Origin: Nitrososphaerota archaeon
GTDB lineage: Archaea > Thermoproteota > Nitrososphaeria > Nitrososphaerales > JACPRH01
DNA: 64,000 nucleotides
Assembly: GCA_016190055.1 (NCBI GenBank)
Contig: JACPRH010000034.1
Coordinates: forward strand, 35,652 to 99,651
Reading direction: 5' to 3'
Part shown: in pieces, positions 9,279 to 18,031 of the stretch
How the letters are laid out: every line of letters starts with the position of its first letter
Position numbering within the stretch: position 1 is the first letter of the stretch
Notes under the pieces: generated by a model
Seen by the model: the letters and a program-made list of their open reading frames with translations, nothing else
Databases searched by the model: none
Told to the model about the DNA's origin: nothing
Program-made: the position numbers and the translations under genes

Positions 9279-10412
9279 ATGCACCTGTTCGTGACTTTGA
9301 CGCACGAATGTAACCTGAAGTGCAGTTACTGCTACGGCAAGTGCTGCGACGACTTCGGCTCCGATGAGGGCGAAGATGATGACGATGGCTTCGGTGATGT
9401 GGATTATGATTTGCCGGACAACATCTCCTATGGCGTCTCGGATTTGAGAGTGTTTGCTGAGAGGGAGCCTGTTGAGAACTTCATTTTCTACGGCGGTGAG
9501 CCGCTTCTTCGTCTCAACACTATCTACGAGATGATGGATGAGGTGCCTGCGAAACGTTTCATTGTGCAGACGAACGGGTTGCTTCTGCATCAGCTGGAGC
9601 CGAGTTATCTGCGGCGACTGCATACGTTGCTGGTCTCGATTGACGGAGAGGAAGCTGTGACAGACGGCTACCGGGGGCGCGGCGTGTATCGGCAGGTGCT
9701 TGAGCAGGTTCGGCTGGCTAGGGCGCGCGGGTTTACAGGAGAGGTTGTAGCTCGGATGACTGTAGGTCGCCAAACCGATATCGACACGCAGGTTCTACAT
9801 CTCCTACTCGAAACCGATGGGCTGTTCGACTCTGTTCACTGGCAGCTTGATGCGCAGTTCTGGCGAAGCGACTACGATCCGAAGGGCTTCTCCCACTGGG
9901 TGAGGCGGAGCTACCGGCCAAGACTCCTCAACCTCATCGAGGAGTGGGTTAAGCATATGGAGCGGAAGCGTCGGGTGTTGCATATCTATCCGTTCCTAGG
10001 TGTTACAGAGACCCTGCTAACTGGTGTGCCGCCAGGTCTTCGATGCGGTTCAGGGTGGGCTCAGCTTACTGTGCAGACCAACGGCGCGTTAGCGGCCTGT
10101 CCCGCGATGCTGGGTATGAAACGCTACTACTTTGGCAATATTCGCAGCGGTGTTCAATTAGGCAACTCTACCTTAGGCTCTCCATGCAGCAGCTGCCAAA
10201 CGCTCCAACTTTGCGGAGGAAGATGTCTCTATGCGAATATCACTAAACTTTGGAGCGAGACCGGTTTCAGACTAGTCTGCAGCACAGTTAAGACCCTAAC
10301 CAACGGGCTTGAAGCTGCGCTGCCAAGAGTCCAAAGCCTACTAAAATATGGCGACCTCTCCCTGTCCGACTTCGAGTACACCAAGTTCAACAGCTGCGAA
10401 ATCATACCTTAA
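9279..10412 (+). CDS. Putative peptide-modifying radical SAM enzyme (AF1577-like, SPASM-type)
   Basis: A 377-residue radical SAM protein. LTHECNLKCSYCYGK carries the CxxxCxxC that binds the 4Fe-4S cluster, and FYGGEPLLR is the following SAM-binding GGEP motif. The C-terminal third has CGSGWAQLTVQTNGALAACPA, then CSSC, CGGRC and a further Cys, a SPASM/twitch arrangement for extra clusters. The overall pattern fits the archaeal AF1577-like family, annotated as peptide-modifying by analogy. Unusual is an acidic insert after the cluster motif (residues 26-45, with EGEDDDDGFGDVD). No short precursor peptide gene is apparent in the 77-nt gaps on either side, so the substrate is unknown. It is not a convincing PqqE. 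Confidence 0.8.
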   Translation: MHLFVTLTHECNLKCSYCYGKCCDDFGSDEGEDDDDGFGDVDYDLPDNISYGVSDLRVFAEREPVENFIFYGGEPLLRLNTIYEMMDEVPAKRFIVQTNGLLLHQLEPSYLRRLHTLLVSIDGEEAVTDGYRGRGVYRQVLEQVRLARARGFTGEVVARMTVGRQTDIDTQVLHLLLETDGLFDSVHWQLDAQFWRSDYDPKGFSHWVRRSYRPRLLNLIEEWVKHMERKRRVLHIYPFLGVTETLLTGVPPGLRCGSGWAQLTVQTNGALAACPAMLGMKRYYFGNIRSGVQLGNSTLGSPCSSCQTLQLCGGRCLYANITKLWSETGFRLVCSTVKTLTNGLEAALPRVQSLLKYGDLSLSDFEYTKFNSCEIIP

Positions 10413-10488
10413 ATTAACTGGCTGGTCAGAGGCTCACTTCTAAATTGCAGCGGAGCACTTTACTATTAGCTGGTGGCAGTCGCTGCAG

Positions 10489-11784
10489 ATGGCTGAGCTG
10501 AAACGTGAGCTAGGGCTTTTCGACGTGACGATGTACGGCATAGGCTTGATTCTAGGCGCTGGCATCTATGTTCTGATCGGTAAAGCAGCTGAAGCTGCGG
10601 GTAACATGGTGTGGCTGTCCTTCATCATAGTTTCTGTGGTTGCAACCTTCACCGGTCTCAGCTACGCAGAGCTTTCCTCGATGTATCCGAAGGCCGCTGC
10701 CGAGTATGTGTTCATCAAGAAGGCGTTCAACAGTGATTTCCTCGCGTTCGTAGTAGGTTGGCTGATCGTCTTCACAACCACAATCTCCGCCTCCACAATA
10801 TCACTGGGCTTCGGAGGCTACTTGTCAGGTCTCTCAGGTCTCCCTATACCGTTAACGGCTTCGCTTCTGATAATCGCGTTATCGCTGGTCAACTTCTATG
10901 GAATACAGGAGTCGTCTCGGATGAACATCCTCTTTACACTAATTGAGGTTTCAGGTCTCGTAATAATCATCTACCTAGGATTCGCCTTCGGCACACACAA
11001 CCCAGAGATCTATCTGGAGAATCCATTCGGCTTCAACGGTATATTGGCCGCGATACCGTTAATCTTCTTCGCGTACATAGGTTTCGAGCATATAGCTAAT
11101 GTCGCGGAGGAGACGAAGGATCCGAGAAAAGTGCTGCCTAGAGCAGTTATGTTGTCGATAGCGGTAACCTCCGCGCTTTACATGCTTGTTTCGCTAGCAG
11201 CTGTCAGCCTCATAGATTGGAGGGCGCTGGGCCTATCACTTTCACCATTGGCGGATGTTGCTGGAAGCGTTCTAGGTTCTCAAGGCTATCTTCTGCTCTC
11301 TGTAATAGCTCTTTTCGCGACAACCAACACGGTGCTGATCTCGTTGATCGCGGGCTCCCGCATACTTTACGGCATGGCTGAACAGCACTCTCTGCCACCG
11401 TTTCTGTCAAAGGTTCACTCTAAGCGAAGGACTCCCTGGTTATCGATAATCTCTGTGATGATTATCGCTGTGGCCTTAGCGCTTATTGAGAACATAGTGA
11501 TAATCGCGGAGATCACTGTGTTCACAATAGTGATCACCTTCACATTCGTTAACCTGTCACTGATACGGTTAAGGTACAAGGAGCCGAATGCGGAGCGGCC
11601 CTTCAAAGTCCCAATAAACGTTGGAAAGTTTCCTGTTCTGCCTTTTCTAGGAGTCATTACCTCTATTGCTGGAATAACTCAGTTTGACATTTATGTTGTC
11701 TCGGTAGGGTTGGGTGTCATAGGTCTGGCTGCATTATTTTTTCTGATTTACTCAAGAAAACATGTCCCACCGAAACATGAATAA
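10489..11784 (+). CDS. APC family amino acid permease
   Basis: A 431-residue membrane protein with about 12 hydrophobic helices. The opening LKRELGLFDVTMYGIGLILGAGIYVLIG is the helix-1 substrate-binding signature of amino acid-polyamine-organocation permeases, and FFAYIGFEHIANVAEETKDPRKVLPRAV is the conserved helix 6 and loop. It imports amino acids by cation symport or exchange; specificity cannot be read. The start ATG at 10489 follows TATA-like text by about 25 nt. It is a single gene between the radical SAM and HerA-like genes, all in the same direction. Confidence 0.92.
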   Translation: MAELKRELGLFDVTMYGIGLILGAGIYVLIGKAAEAAGNMVWLSFIIVSVVATFTGLSYAELSSMYPKAAAEYVFIKKAFNSDFLAFVVGWLIVFTTTISASTISLGFGGYLSGLSGLPIPLTASLLIIALSLVNFYGIQESSRMNILFTLIEVSGLVIIIYLGFAFGTHNPEIYLENPFGFNGILAAIPLIFFAYIGFEHIANVAEETKDPRKVLPRAVMLSIAVTSALYMLVSLAAVSLIDWRALGLSLSPLADVAGSVLGSQGYLLLSVIALFATTNTVLISLIAGSRILYGMAEQHSLPPFLSKVHSKRRTPWLSIISVMIIAVALALIENIVIIAEITVFTIVITFTFVNLSLIRLRYKEPNAERPFKVPINVGKFPVLPFLGVITSIAGITQFDIYVVSVGLGVIGLAALFFLIYSRKHVPPKHE

Positions 11785-11841
11785 CTGTTGCTGGCTCAGT
11801 GAGAGAACGAATTATATCGGTCGTTACTGTGGTGTTGGACG

Positions 11842-14787
11842 ATGTCTCTTGAGCCTCGTAGCTTTGTATTAGGTTACTTAGCTGCTGCTGTGGAGCTGCT
11901 CGAGTCACGTGTATGGTTTAGGATGGGTAACGAGCTTAACAGGCTCGGAGGCTACATCGAGTTTGATCAGCATGCGAGGCTGATATCAGCTGCTCTCCCC
12001 AGTAAACTCGACCAGTCCGTTATTCTGGCTACTTTTGATGGCTTGATTAAGCAGGGAGCGGTCGAGATTGAGTACAGGTCGAATAAGAGCACTTACTATG
12101 GGCAGGAGCTTGTAGTAGGTTCGCGATGTATTTTAGAGGCGAGTCAGGCTAAACCTGTTGTTGCTAAGGCGGTTGAGAAGTGGCTTCAAGATCTCTTCTC
12201 TAACCCTCGGTTCGCTGCGCTTTACAGTTTAGCTGTAAAGGATACCTACCCTGATAATCTTCTTCAAACCGTTGCGCCGGAGGAGTTTACTCGCCTACGC
12301 TCCTCAGGTCTTATTGGAAGATGGTATGTGGGGGAGGCGTCAGGCACCGCGCGCAGAAAGGTCTTAGCCTTCAGATCAGGTACGCCGCTGGCAAAAATTG
12401 TTGATCAGGCGGTGACTGGAGATGCTGCTGTTAAAGCCGCTGGTGAGATGAAGGAGAAGGTTTCTCAGCTACCTACAAATCAGAAGCGTCTTCTGTCTGT
12501 TATCAGCCGCTTCGGACATTTAACTGTCAGTAAAGGTATAGGTCAGCAGTACTCCAGTCAACCCGGTAGCAACCAGCAGGCTCTAGCTGCGCTCTTCTCA
12601 GATATCGAGGTGACTAAGGACTCTATATTGGCTATAGCTGGGTGGGATACAGGGTTAACGCGCCAAGAGATCGATGAGGCTTACGAGCAGCTTCTTCAGA
12701 AAGGCTATCTTGTAAAGGTGCGGCATATTGTTTACGGCGGCATCTACAGGGATGATGTTGTTCCGATTCTGAAGGAGCCTGACGCTGAGCCCTCGACTGT
12801 AGATGTGAAGCCCTACATAGACTACTGGTTGAAGGAGGACATAACGCAGATACAGCTTCTCGATGAAGTGTTAAGCCGTCAGAAGCCTAACCGGTTAAGC
12901 GTCAAGGAGAGCGAGGTAGCCTCCTTCTCAAGACTCACCGAGAACACGCCTCCGAAAGAGGTGCCTGGGATCTATATCTACACCAGTGAAGGAGTAACCA
13001 TCAACCCTAGTGTGAAAAGCAAGCTTCGAGAAGAGATTGATAAAGTAAAACTGGAGATGGCGAAGACCCAGTACTCTAAGCTGCCTTCACTCAAAAGACG
13101 CTACGAAGAGAATCCGCTCTTCGCGGTGCAGGAAGAACCCAGCAAACAGCGCGTCAGAATCTACGCGCCTAAAGCCTCATACCTCATAATGACTGAAGCA
13201 TGGCTTAACTCTAAACAAGTAGAAGAGGTGAGAACCTTATCTTCACAAGTGGACCATGCGCTTCTCTTCATAGTACACCAGAAGCAAATATGGTTAAAAG
13301 AAATCCTGAAGCCTCAACCCGCCATCCCCAACCTAGGAATCGCCTACGTCAGCCAACAAAACATACTGTTAGACTCAACCGACAAAAACGCATTCGAAAA
13401 CATCATAAACGACATACGAGCTGATCACAAAGCACCGGTAGAGCAGAAGACACAGATCTCATCAGAAAAAACAGTCACCACAGAAAACATCACACCTGAA
13501 GTAACCCCGACACCGATACCACCTACCACGCCTGAACAACCATCGACCTCGACTCCAACACCAGCACCAGCATTAGTTGCAGCGCCGAAACCTGTTTCTC
13601 GTCCACCAAACATTACTTCCACCTCATCGGCAGGGAAGATGATCCTCGGACAACTGGTGGAGATAGAGGATCTGCAATACGTAGTGGCTGATTCAAGTCT
13701 CGATAGAGGTCAGAAGCGCGATAGTCTTCAACCTGTAGGTGACTTTTTCCTCCCGATAGAAGTGATGGCCACTCACACTGCAATATTCGGAGCGAACCAA
13801 GGCGGCAAAACCACCACTACAAAGAGGCTGATAGCTGAGCTCTCCCGGCTCAAAATACCTGTGCTGATAATTGATTGGCACAGCGAGTACACGGATCTTA
13901 CTAGGCGGCTAGGTGGATCGATACTTGTTCCTCCTACTGCGCTAGTGAAGCCGCAGGATGATGAAATTCCTCTAACATGGAACATACTTGACCCGCGCTT
14001 CTACGCGATGCAGCTCAACGAAGAGGTTCTGGAGGACTACATCGGGCTAGTGGTCAACATGCTGTCAATGAAGCAGATCATGAATCTCACCGAGCCGATG
14101 AAGAGCGCGATGACTAACGCGCTTCGCAACGCTTATAGCCTCACAGATATTTCCCAAGGCAAGTTCCCTACTTTCGACGATATCCGCAAAGCCCTTGAGG
14201 GACTGCCGCTGCAAACGGGGACGCTGGACGCGTTGATACGTAGGTTGAACATTATGACTGCTGGCACCTTAGGCTCGATATTCTGCGACCAGACTAGCTT
14301 CAACCCTTCCGTGCTATTCAACAAGAACGTCTGCATAAAGATGAACCATCTCACGGAGGACTTTGACTATGCGGTGGGGCTTCTAACCTTCTTCATACTG
14401 AGGCAGGCTGCGAGCTACTTCAAAACCCTCGGCGAAGCTCCTCACGATCACCCTCTACGGCATGTGGTGGTTATTGATGAGGCTCCTGCTGTGTTAAGAT
14501 CTTACAGTGATGTGCAGAAGCTTCTCGGAAGAATGTTGGAGGAGCTAAGGAAGTTCGGGGAGGGTGTAATCGTAGTCGCCCGCAACACCGACATCCCGAA
14601 GATAGTGCTCAGAGAAACAAACCAGAAGATTGTGCATAAACTTCAGCTTCCGCAGGACATAGACGGCGCCGCAGAGATGCTGGGGATAAAGCCGCAGAAG
14701 GACATAATCGCGGATCTGCCGCCAGGCGTCTGCTTCCTCAAATCCGCCGGAGACAAACCTAAACTAATCAGAATCTCCAAGCCGTAA
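11842..14787 (+). CDS. HerA/VirB4-like P-loop ATPase with N-terminal winged-helix regions
   Basis: A 981-residue protein. The last third is a RecA/FtsK-like ATPase of the HerA/DUF87 type: Walker A GANQGGKTTTTKRL near residue 655, DWHSEYTDL shortly after, and Walker B VVVIDEAPAVL near residue 880, then ARNTDIPKIVL. The first 600 residues contain helical, winged-helix-looking segments (IEFDQHARLI..., LLSVISRFGHLTV...) and a Pro/Thr-rich linker (residues 545-590). Such ATPases pump or remodel DNA or act in conjugation-like processes; no NurA or relaxase partner is nearby. The long N-terminal extension is unusual. Role undetermined. Confidence 0.75.
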   Translation: MSLEPRSFVLGYLAAAVELLESRVWFRMGNELNRLGGYIEFDQHARLISAALPSKLDQSVILATFDGLIKQGAVEIEYRSNKSTYYGQELVVGSRCILEASQAKPVVAKAVEKWLQDLFSNPRFAALYSLAVKDTYPDNLLQTVAPEEFTRLRSSGLIGRWYVGEASGTARRKVLAFRSGTPLAKIVDQAVTGDAAVKAAGEMKEKVSQLPTNQKRLLSVISRFGHLTVSKGIGQQYSSQPGSNQQALAALFSDIEVTKDSILAIAGWDTGLTRQEIDEAYEQLLQKGYLVKVRHIVYGGIYRDDVVPILKEPDAEPSTVDVKPYIDYWLKEDITQIQLLDEVLSRQKPNRLSVKESEVASFSRLTENTPPKEVPGIYIYTSEGVTINPSVKSKLREEIDKVKLEMAKTQYSKLPSLKRRYEENPLFAVQEEPSKQRVRIYAPKASYLIMTEAWLNSKQVEEVRTLSSQVDHALLFIVHQKQIWLKEILKPQPAIPNLGIAYVSQQNILLDSTDKNAFENIINDIRADHKAPVEQKTQISSEKTVTTENITPEVTPTPIPPTTPEQPSTSTPTPAPALVAAPKPVSRPPNITSTSSAGKMILGQLVEIEDLQYVVADSSLDRGQKRDSLQPVGDFFLPIEVMATHTAIFGANQGGKTTTTKRLIAELSRLKIPVLIIDWHSEYTDLTRRLGGSILVPPTALVKPQDDEIPLTWNILDPRFYAMQLNEEVLEDYIGLVVNMLSMKQIMNLTEPMKSAMTNALRNAYSLTDISQGKFPTFDDIRKALEGLPLQTGTLDALIRRLNIMTAGTLGSIFCDQTSFNPSVLFNKNVCIKMNHLTEDFDYAVGLLTFFILRQAASYFKTLGEAPHDHPLRHVVVIDEAPAVLRSYSDVQKLLGRMLEELRKFGEGVIVVARNTDIPKIVLRETNQKIVHKLQLPQDIDGAAEMLGIKPQKDIIADLPPGVCFLKSAGDKPKLIRISKP

Positions 14788-14904
14788 ATAGCTGAATGGG
14801 TCGTCTTTGGTGGAAGTAGTTCTCATTTAATCATTAAACGGAAGATAGAATAGCGAGTCTGTGAAAAAGAACATGTGAAAAGCGGTTTCAAGAGGATGAA
14901 CTGA

Positions 14905-15150
14905 GGAGATGAAGGAAGGTACCCGGGAGATGCTATTCCTAAAGACGTAGCATTTCAGATTTGCGAGGAAATCCGAAAAGAGAAAGCAGACAAATGGTTT
15001 ACACAATGTTGGGGCTGTGTGAGGTTCTCAAAGGGCGACCCGAACAAGATGTGTCTGAACAGTTCACCGGGCTACCGCGGCTGCAACTTAGTTAACGAAC
15101 GATACGACCAACGGTATCGTGATGGTTTAGGCGTCTTCAAAGATGAATAA
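14905..15150 (+). pseudogene. Small four-cysteine protein, apparently frameshifted at its start
   Basis: An open frame from after a TGA (14902) to TAA (15148-15150) encodes about 81 residues ending ...GVFKDE, with internal YPGDAIPKDVAFQICEEIRK, then FTQCWGCVRFSKGDP and CLNSSPGYRGCNLVN. The Cys pattern CWGC...C...C suggests a small zinc protein. No ATG, GTG or TTG occurs in this frame before the conserved part. An ATG with an upstream GAGGAG (14909) lies in the next frame, so a one-base change near 14915-14920 would join start and body. It is either a recent frameshift, a sequencing error or a non-standard start. Its end overlaps the XRE gene by 24 nt, tail to tail. Confidence 0.45.
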
Positions 15151-15324
15151 GTCATCGATGGTTGTCTGTAATGCTTTTGCGATGTCGTGTGCTAATTTGA
15201 GGGAGGGATTGTATTCTCCTTTCTCTATGAAGAGGATGGTTTCTCTTCTCACTCCGACCTTTTTCGCGAGGTCTTCTTGGGTGAGGTTGTATCGTGCTCT
15301 GAGTTCTTTGATCCTGGTTTTCAC
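15127..15324 (-). CDS. XRE family (Cro/CI-type) transcriptional regulator
   Basis: A 65-residue helix-turn-helix protein: [48 protein letters not shown]. This is the compact archaeal/bacterial HTH_3 form with no ligand domain. It starts directly after the DUF2178 membrane gene (1-nt gap) and is co-transcribed with it. In such pairs the regulator usually represses its own operon; repeated TTAGCTA motifs upstream of the operon (15748-15813) are candidate sites. Confidence 0.9.
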   Translation of the reverse strand: MKTRIKELRARYNLTQEDLAKKVGVRRETILFIEKGEYNPSLKLAHDIAKALQTTIDDLFIFEDA

Positions 15325-15325
15325 T

Positions 15326-15730
15326 TTAGCTCCCTTTCCGCGCTAGGTACAAGTATGATGCGGCGAATGCGAATCCCGCGGCGATTACTACAGATACGGT
15401 TACAAGGTGGCCTTCCAATTCATACCCAAAGAGTACGTCTGCGAGTGCTGGAGCGAGGACCGCGCTCAAAATTGCTGCGATGAACCCGTAATACCCTGCT
15501 TTGTAGTTTATGTTTTTCAGTCTTTCATCTGCAGCGGGTAGCCCTTTTGATATGTTTCTGGCTCTGTCCCACATGATGTATGTGGCAAAAGAGACTAGAA
15601 TTGCAACTATTGCTACAGATGCGATTTCCCCATATCCGATTGTGCCTGCAAAGGTGATGTAGGCTATCATTGAGATTAGCACTAAAACTACTAACGACAA
15701 CCCCAACACTACTACTATTCTATCTTTCAT
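15326..15730 (-). CDS. DUF2178-like four-helix membrane protein
   Basis: A 134-residue protein with four hydrophobic segments (about residues 6-28, 35-52, 75-98 and 105-128) and a polar loop [30 protein letters not shown] between the second and third. The layout and pairing with a small XRE regulator are typical of DUF2178 proteins. Function is unknown; the pairing suggests a membrane sensor for the regulator. The ATG at 15730 has an AAGGAGT ribosome site about 10 nt upstream, supporting this start. Confidence 0.7.
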   Translation of the reverse strand: MKDRIVVVLGLSLVVLVLISMIAYITFAGTIGYGEIASVAIVAILVSFATYIMWDRARNISKGLPAADERLKNINYKAGYYGFIAAILSAVLAPALADVLFGYELEGHLVTVSVVIAAGFAFAASYLYLARKGS

Positions 15731-15747
15731 TTGTTTTCACACTCCTT

Positions 15748-15813
15748 GTTAGCTAACAATAACTTTTTGTATTGTATAGCTAACTCCATGTTAGCTATAT
15801 ATAACATTAGCTA
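15748..15813 (-). promoter_or_regulatory. Cluster of TTAGCTA motifs upstream of DUF2178-XRE operon
   Basis: The palindrome GTTAGCTAAC (15748-15757) is followed by TAGCTAAC (15777-15784), GTTAGCTA (15790-15797) and TTAGCTA (15807-15813), within the AT-rich promoter region. The repeated half-sites around TATA-like sequence look like operators for the XRE protein encoded by the operon. Binding is inferred from position. The rest of 15731-16001 shows nothing else. Confidence 0.5.
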
Positions 15814-16001
15814 TTTAGGTTTTGCCCCAAACAAGACAAGAAATCTAACTTCAGCTCATGTTGTAGGTGGTTGTGAAGGACTCTAGCCAGATCCTAAGGC
15901 TATGCAGACTGGGTCACCTGCAGCCTTAAGTTGATTGTCTTGGATGTGCGGGATAGAATCTTAATTAAGCTTGACGACACTTACCATATTAGAGAATTTC
16001 T

Positions 16002-16838
16002 ATGGGAGCAGCTAAAACCCTCAGGAAAGAGTTCCCCAGTGTTCTAGACAGCGCATACGAGCAATACAAACAGGATCTAACGCGCTACAAGTTGGTTAAG
16101 GAGATTATGAGTAAAAACATTGTCACGATAACGCCTGAGGCAACGGTGTACGAGGCTGCCCGAATAATGGGGGAAAAGCACATCGGAAGCCTTATCGTAG
16201 AGAAGTATGACACGGCAGTAGGCATAATTACTGAGCGAGACTTGCTTAGCGAAGTCTTGGCACAGGAAAAAGATCTACGAGCGGAAAAGGTTGAGAAAAT
16301 CATGTCTTACCCTCTCGTCACCATATGTTCGACTGCCAAAATAAAAGAGGCCGCTCAAATGATGGTTAATGAGAAGGGGCGGCTTGCCGTCTTCGACTGC
16401 GGAAAAATCATGGGTGTAATCACCGCTTCAGACCTGATCAGAAGCCTGCCCGAAGTCGATGAAACAAAGGTAAGAGTAGACGACTTCATGACCAAGCGGG
16501 TCATAACTGCCGACGAGGCAACGTCCGTTAAATCTATAGCCAAAACGATGGGCGAACAACGTATTGGAAGCGTCATCATCATGAGCAAAGGACAACCGAC
16601 TGGGATTTTCACCGAGAGAGATCTGCTAACCACTTTCCTAGCTAATGCTAAGCCACTAGAAACAAGTGTAGGCACACAAGCTTCGTCGCCACTAGTGACA
16701 GTGCCTTCTGGAACAAGCGTTCACAAAGCTGCCGTCACTATGGCCGTGAAACATATTAGACGATTGCCCATTTCCGAAAAAGGCAAACTTGTAGGTATCG
16801 TCACAGCACGCGACCTTGTCGAAGCGTACGCAAAATAG
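16002..16838 (+). CDS. Four-CBS-domain protein
   Basis: A 278-residue soluble protein made of four CBS motifs, i.e. two Bateman modules. Each unit shows the same pattern: IMSKNIVTITPEATVYEAARIMGEKHIGSLIV, IMSYPLVTICSTAKIKEAAQMM, FMTKRVITADEATSVKSIAKTM and SSPLVTVPSGTSVHKAAVTM, each ending in a GIvT.rDL-like strand (GIITERDLL, GVITASDLI, GIFTERDLL, GIVTARDLV). CBS modules bind AMP, ATP or SAM and act as energy sensors; no effector domain is attached, so it probably regulates a partner protein. A T-run lies at 16857-16864 after the stop. Confidence 0.93.
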   Translation: MGAAKTLRKEFPSVLDSAYEQYKQDLTRYKLVKEIMSKNIVTITPEATVYEAARIMGEKHIGSLIVEKYDTAVGIITERDLLSEVLAQEKDLRAEKVEKIMSYPLVTICSTAKIKEAAQMMVNEKGRLAVFDCGKIMGVITASDLIRSLPEVDETKVRVDDFMTKRVITADEATSVKSIAKTMGEQRIGSVIIMSKGQPTGIFTERDLLTTFLANAKPLETSVGTQASSPLVTVPSGTSVHKAAVTMAVKHIRRLPISEKGKLVGIVTARDLVEAYAK

Positions 16839-16938
16839 AACTTCAGCACTCCTCCTTTTTTTTAACTCAAACATCAAGAGATGAAATTCTCAGAATTCGC
16901 TGTGTCGTTGCGAGCCTCTAATACAAAGTTGGAATAAT

Positions 16939-17445
16939 ATGAGTGTAGATCGTCGCAAGCTTAGTTTGAGAGAAGACTGGCCCGCGATACCCTACCTCAC
17001 CCTAATTCTTATTGGCATGGCAGTGTCAGCTTACGACTTCATAGTTCTTCAGGGTCTCCGAATCCAGTTTTATCCGGTAAACTTGGGAGGTATTGCATTG
17101 GTGATCCTTGGAGGCTCCTTAAGGGCAATCAGCAGAATGACGTTAAAGCGGGCGGGCTTCGGGCTTGTAAACAGCACGCGCCTCCGTGTTATTGAGAAAC
17201 AGAAACTTATCACTAACGGCATATATGGACACATAAGGCATCCTCTCTACTTAGGAGAAATAATACGAAACACAGGCTTCGCTTTTGCCGCATGCAGCCT
17301 GTATGGTTTGATACCGATACTCATAGGCAACGTCTTGCTGCTCTTTAGAATAGGCGTAGAGGAGAGAATGCTTGTGGAAGAATTCGGAGTGGAGTACGAG
17401 GAGTATATGCGGAGAACCTGGAAACTTGTACCTTATGTTTACTAG
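16939..17445 (+). CDS. Isoprenylcysteine carboxyl methyltransferase-like (ICMT/PEMT) membrane protein
   Basis: A 168-residue membrane protein with four to five hydrophobic segments. The C-terminal half has the ICMT/phospholipid methyltransferase signature NGIYGHIRHPLYLGEIIRNTG and the end motif EERMLVEEFGVEYEEYMRRT. Family members methylate lipids or prenyl groups using SAM; the archaeal substrate is unknown. The start ATG at 16939 gives a normal length. A small gene follows 51 nt later. Confidence 0.85.
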   Translation: MSVDRRKLSLREDWPAIPYLTLILIGMAVSAYDFIVLQGLRIQFYPVNLGGIALVILGGSLRAISRMTLKRAGFGLVNSTRLRVIEKQKLITNGIYGHIRHPLYLGEIIRNTGFAFAACSLYGLIPILIGNVLLLFRIGVEERMLVEEFGVEYEEYMRRTWKLVPYVY

Positions 17446-17496
17446 GAAAGCAGCATATGCTGTACGTAGAATGATATCTGCGATGGAGGTGAAGAG

Positions 17497-17691
17497 ATGA
17501 AGGCGAGATACAGAGTTCACAGAGTTGATATTGTAATGAGAACAGATCAAGCTCGGTTTGAGCAATTCTTGAACAGTCTTGAGGGTGAAGTGGTCTCAGT
17601 TATTCCCAATGTTTCTCCAAGCTGGACTTTCGGAGGAATGGGAGCTAGGACGTACTACTTCTGGGTAATCGAAAAAGTGAATCAACCGTAG
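17497..17691 (+). CDS. Hypothetical 64-residue protein
   Basis: The frame encodes a small alpha-beta protein (RYRVHRVDIVMRTDQARFEQFLNSLEGEVVSVIPNVSP, then TYYFWVIEKV). It looks like a DUF4177-type short protein with strand-helix-strand order. An AGGTGAAGAG ribosome site lies just before the ATG. It follows the ICMT-like gene in the same direction, so may share its transcript. Function unknown. Confidence 0.55.
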   Translation: MKARYRVHRVDIVMRTDQARFEQFLNSLEGEVVSVIPNVSPSWTFGGMGARTYYFWVIEKVNQP

Positions 17692-17805
17692 ACAAACGTA
17701 AGCGAATAGAGAACAAATGCTCCTTTCCCCTATATGGGCGAGGAATTTCTCAACAGTAAAAATCAATGATTATGATCAATAGGTTCAAAAAATATTTTGG
17801 GGGAT

Positions 17806-17976
17806 TTAGTATTTCATGGACTTCTTTGTCAGGCCGTCCCAATTCTTCCACACAAAAACAGTCACTGCAGCAGGATCTACCGCGTTTGTGTAGACATCGC
17901 CGCTTATGCCTGTAATCGTCAACCCAACGTTTGAAGGCGCGAAAGTCTTCAAGAAACGCAAGTAGCCCCCAGGTAT
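17806..17976 (-). pseudogene. Decayed C-terminal fragment of an extracellular beta-sandwich-like protein
   Basis: An open frame ending at TAA (17806-17808) encodes about 57 residues, including FLKTFAPSNVGLTI and ISGDVYTNAVDPAAVTVFVWKNW. The composition resembles the C-terminal strand region of secreted proteins in this window. The frame is closed by a TGA at 17977-17979, right beside the tRNA-Leu gene, and has only TTG starts. It is best read as a gene remnant. The remaining intergenic sequence from 17692 shows nothing. Confidence 0.3.
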
Positions 17977-18031
17977 CCCTCAGAAGTGCGGGGGGTGGGA
18001 TTTGAACCCACGAACCCCTAAGGGACAGGGT

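Noticed and set aside
9279..10412. PqqE-like enzyme supplying PQQ for the dehydrogenases
   Set aside because: No pqqA, pqqB, pqqC or pqqD is nearby and the motif layout fits the AF1577-like family better.
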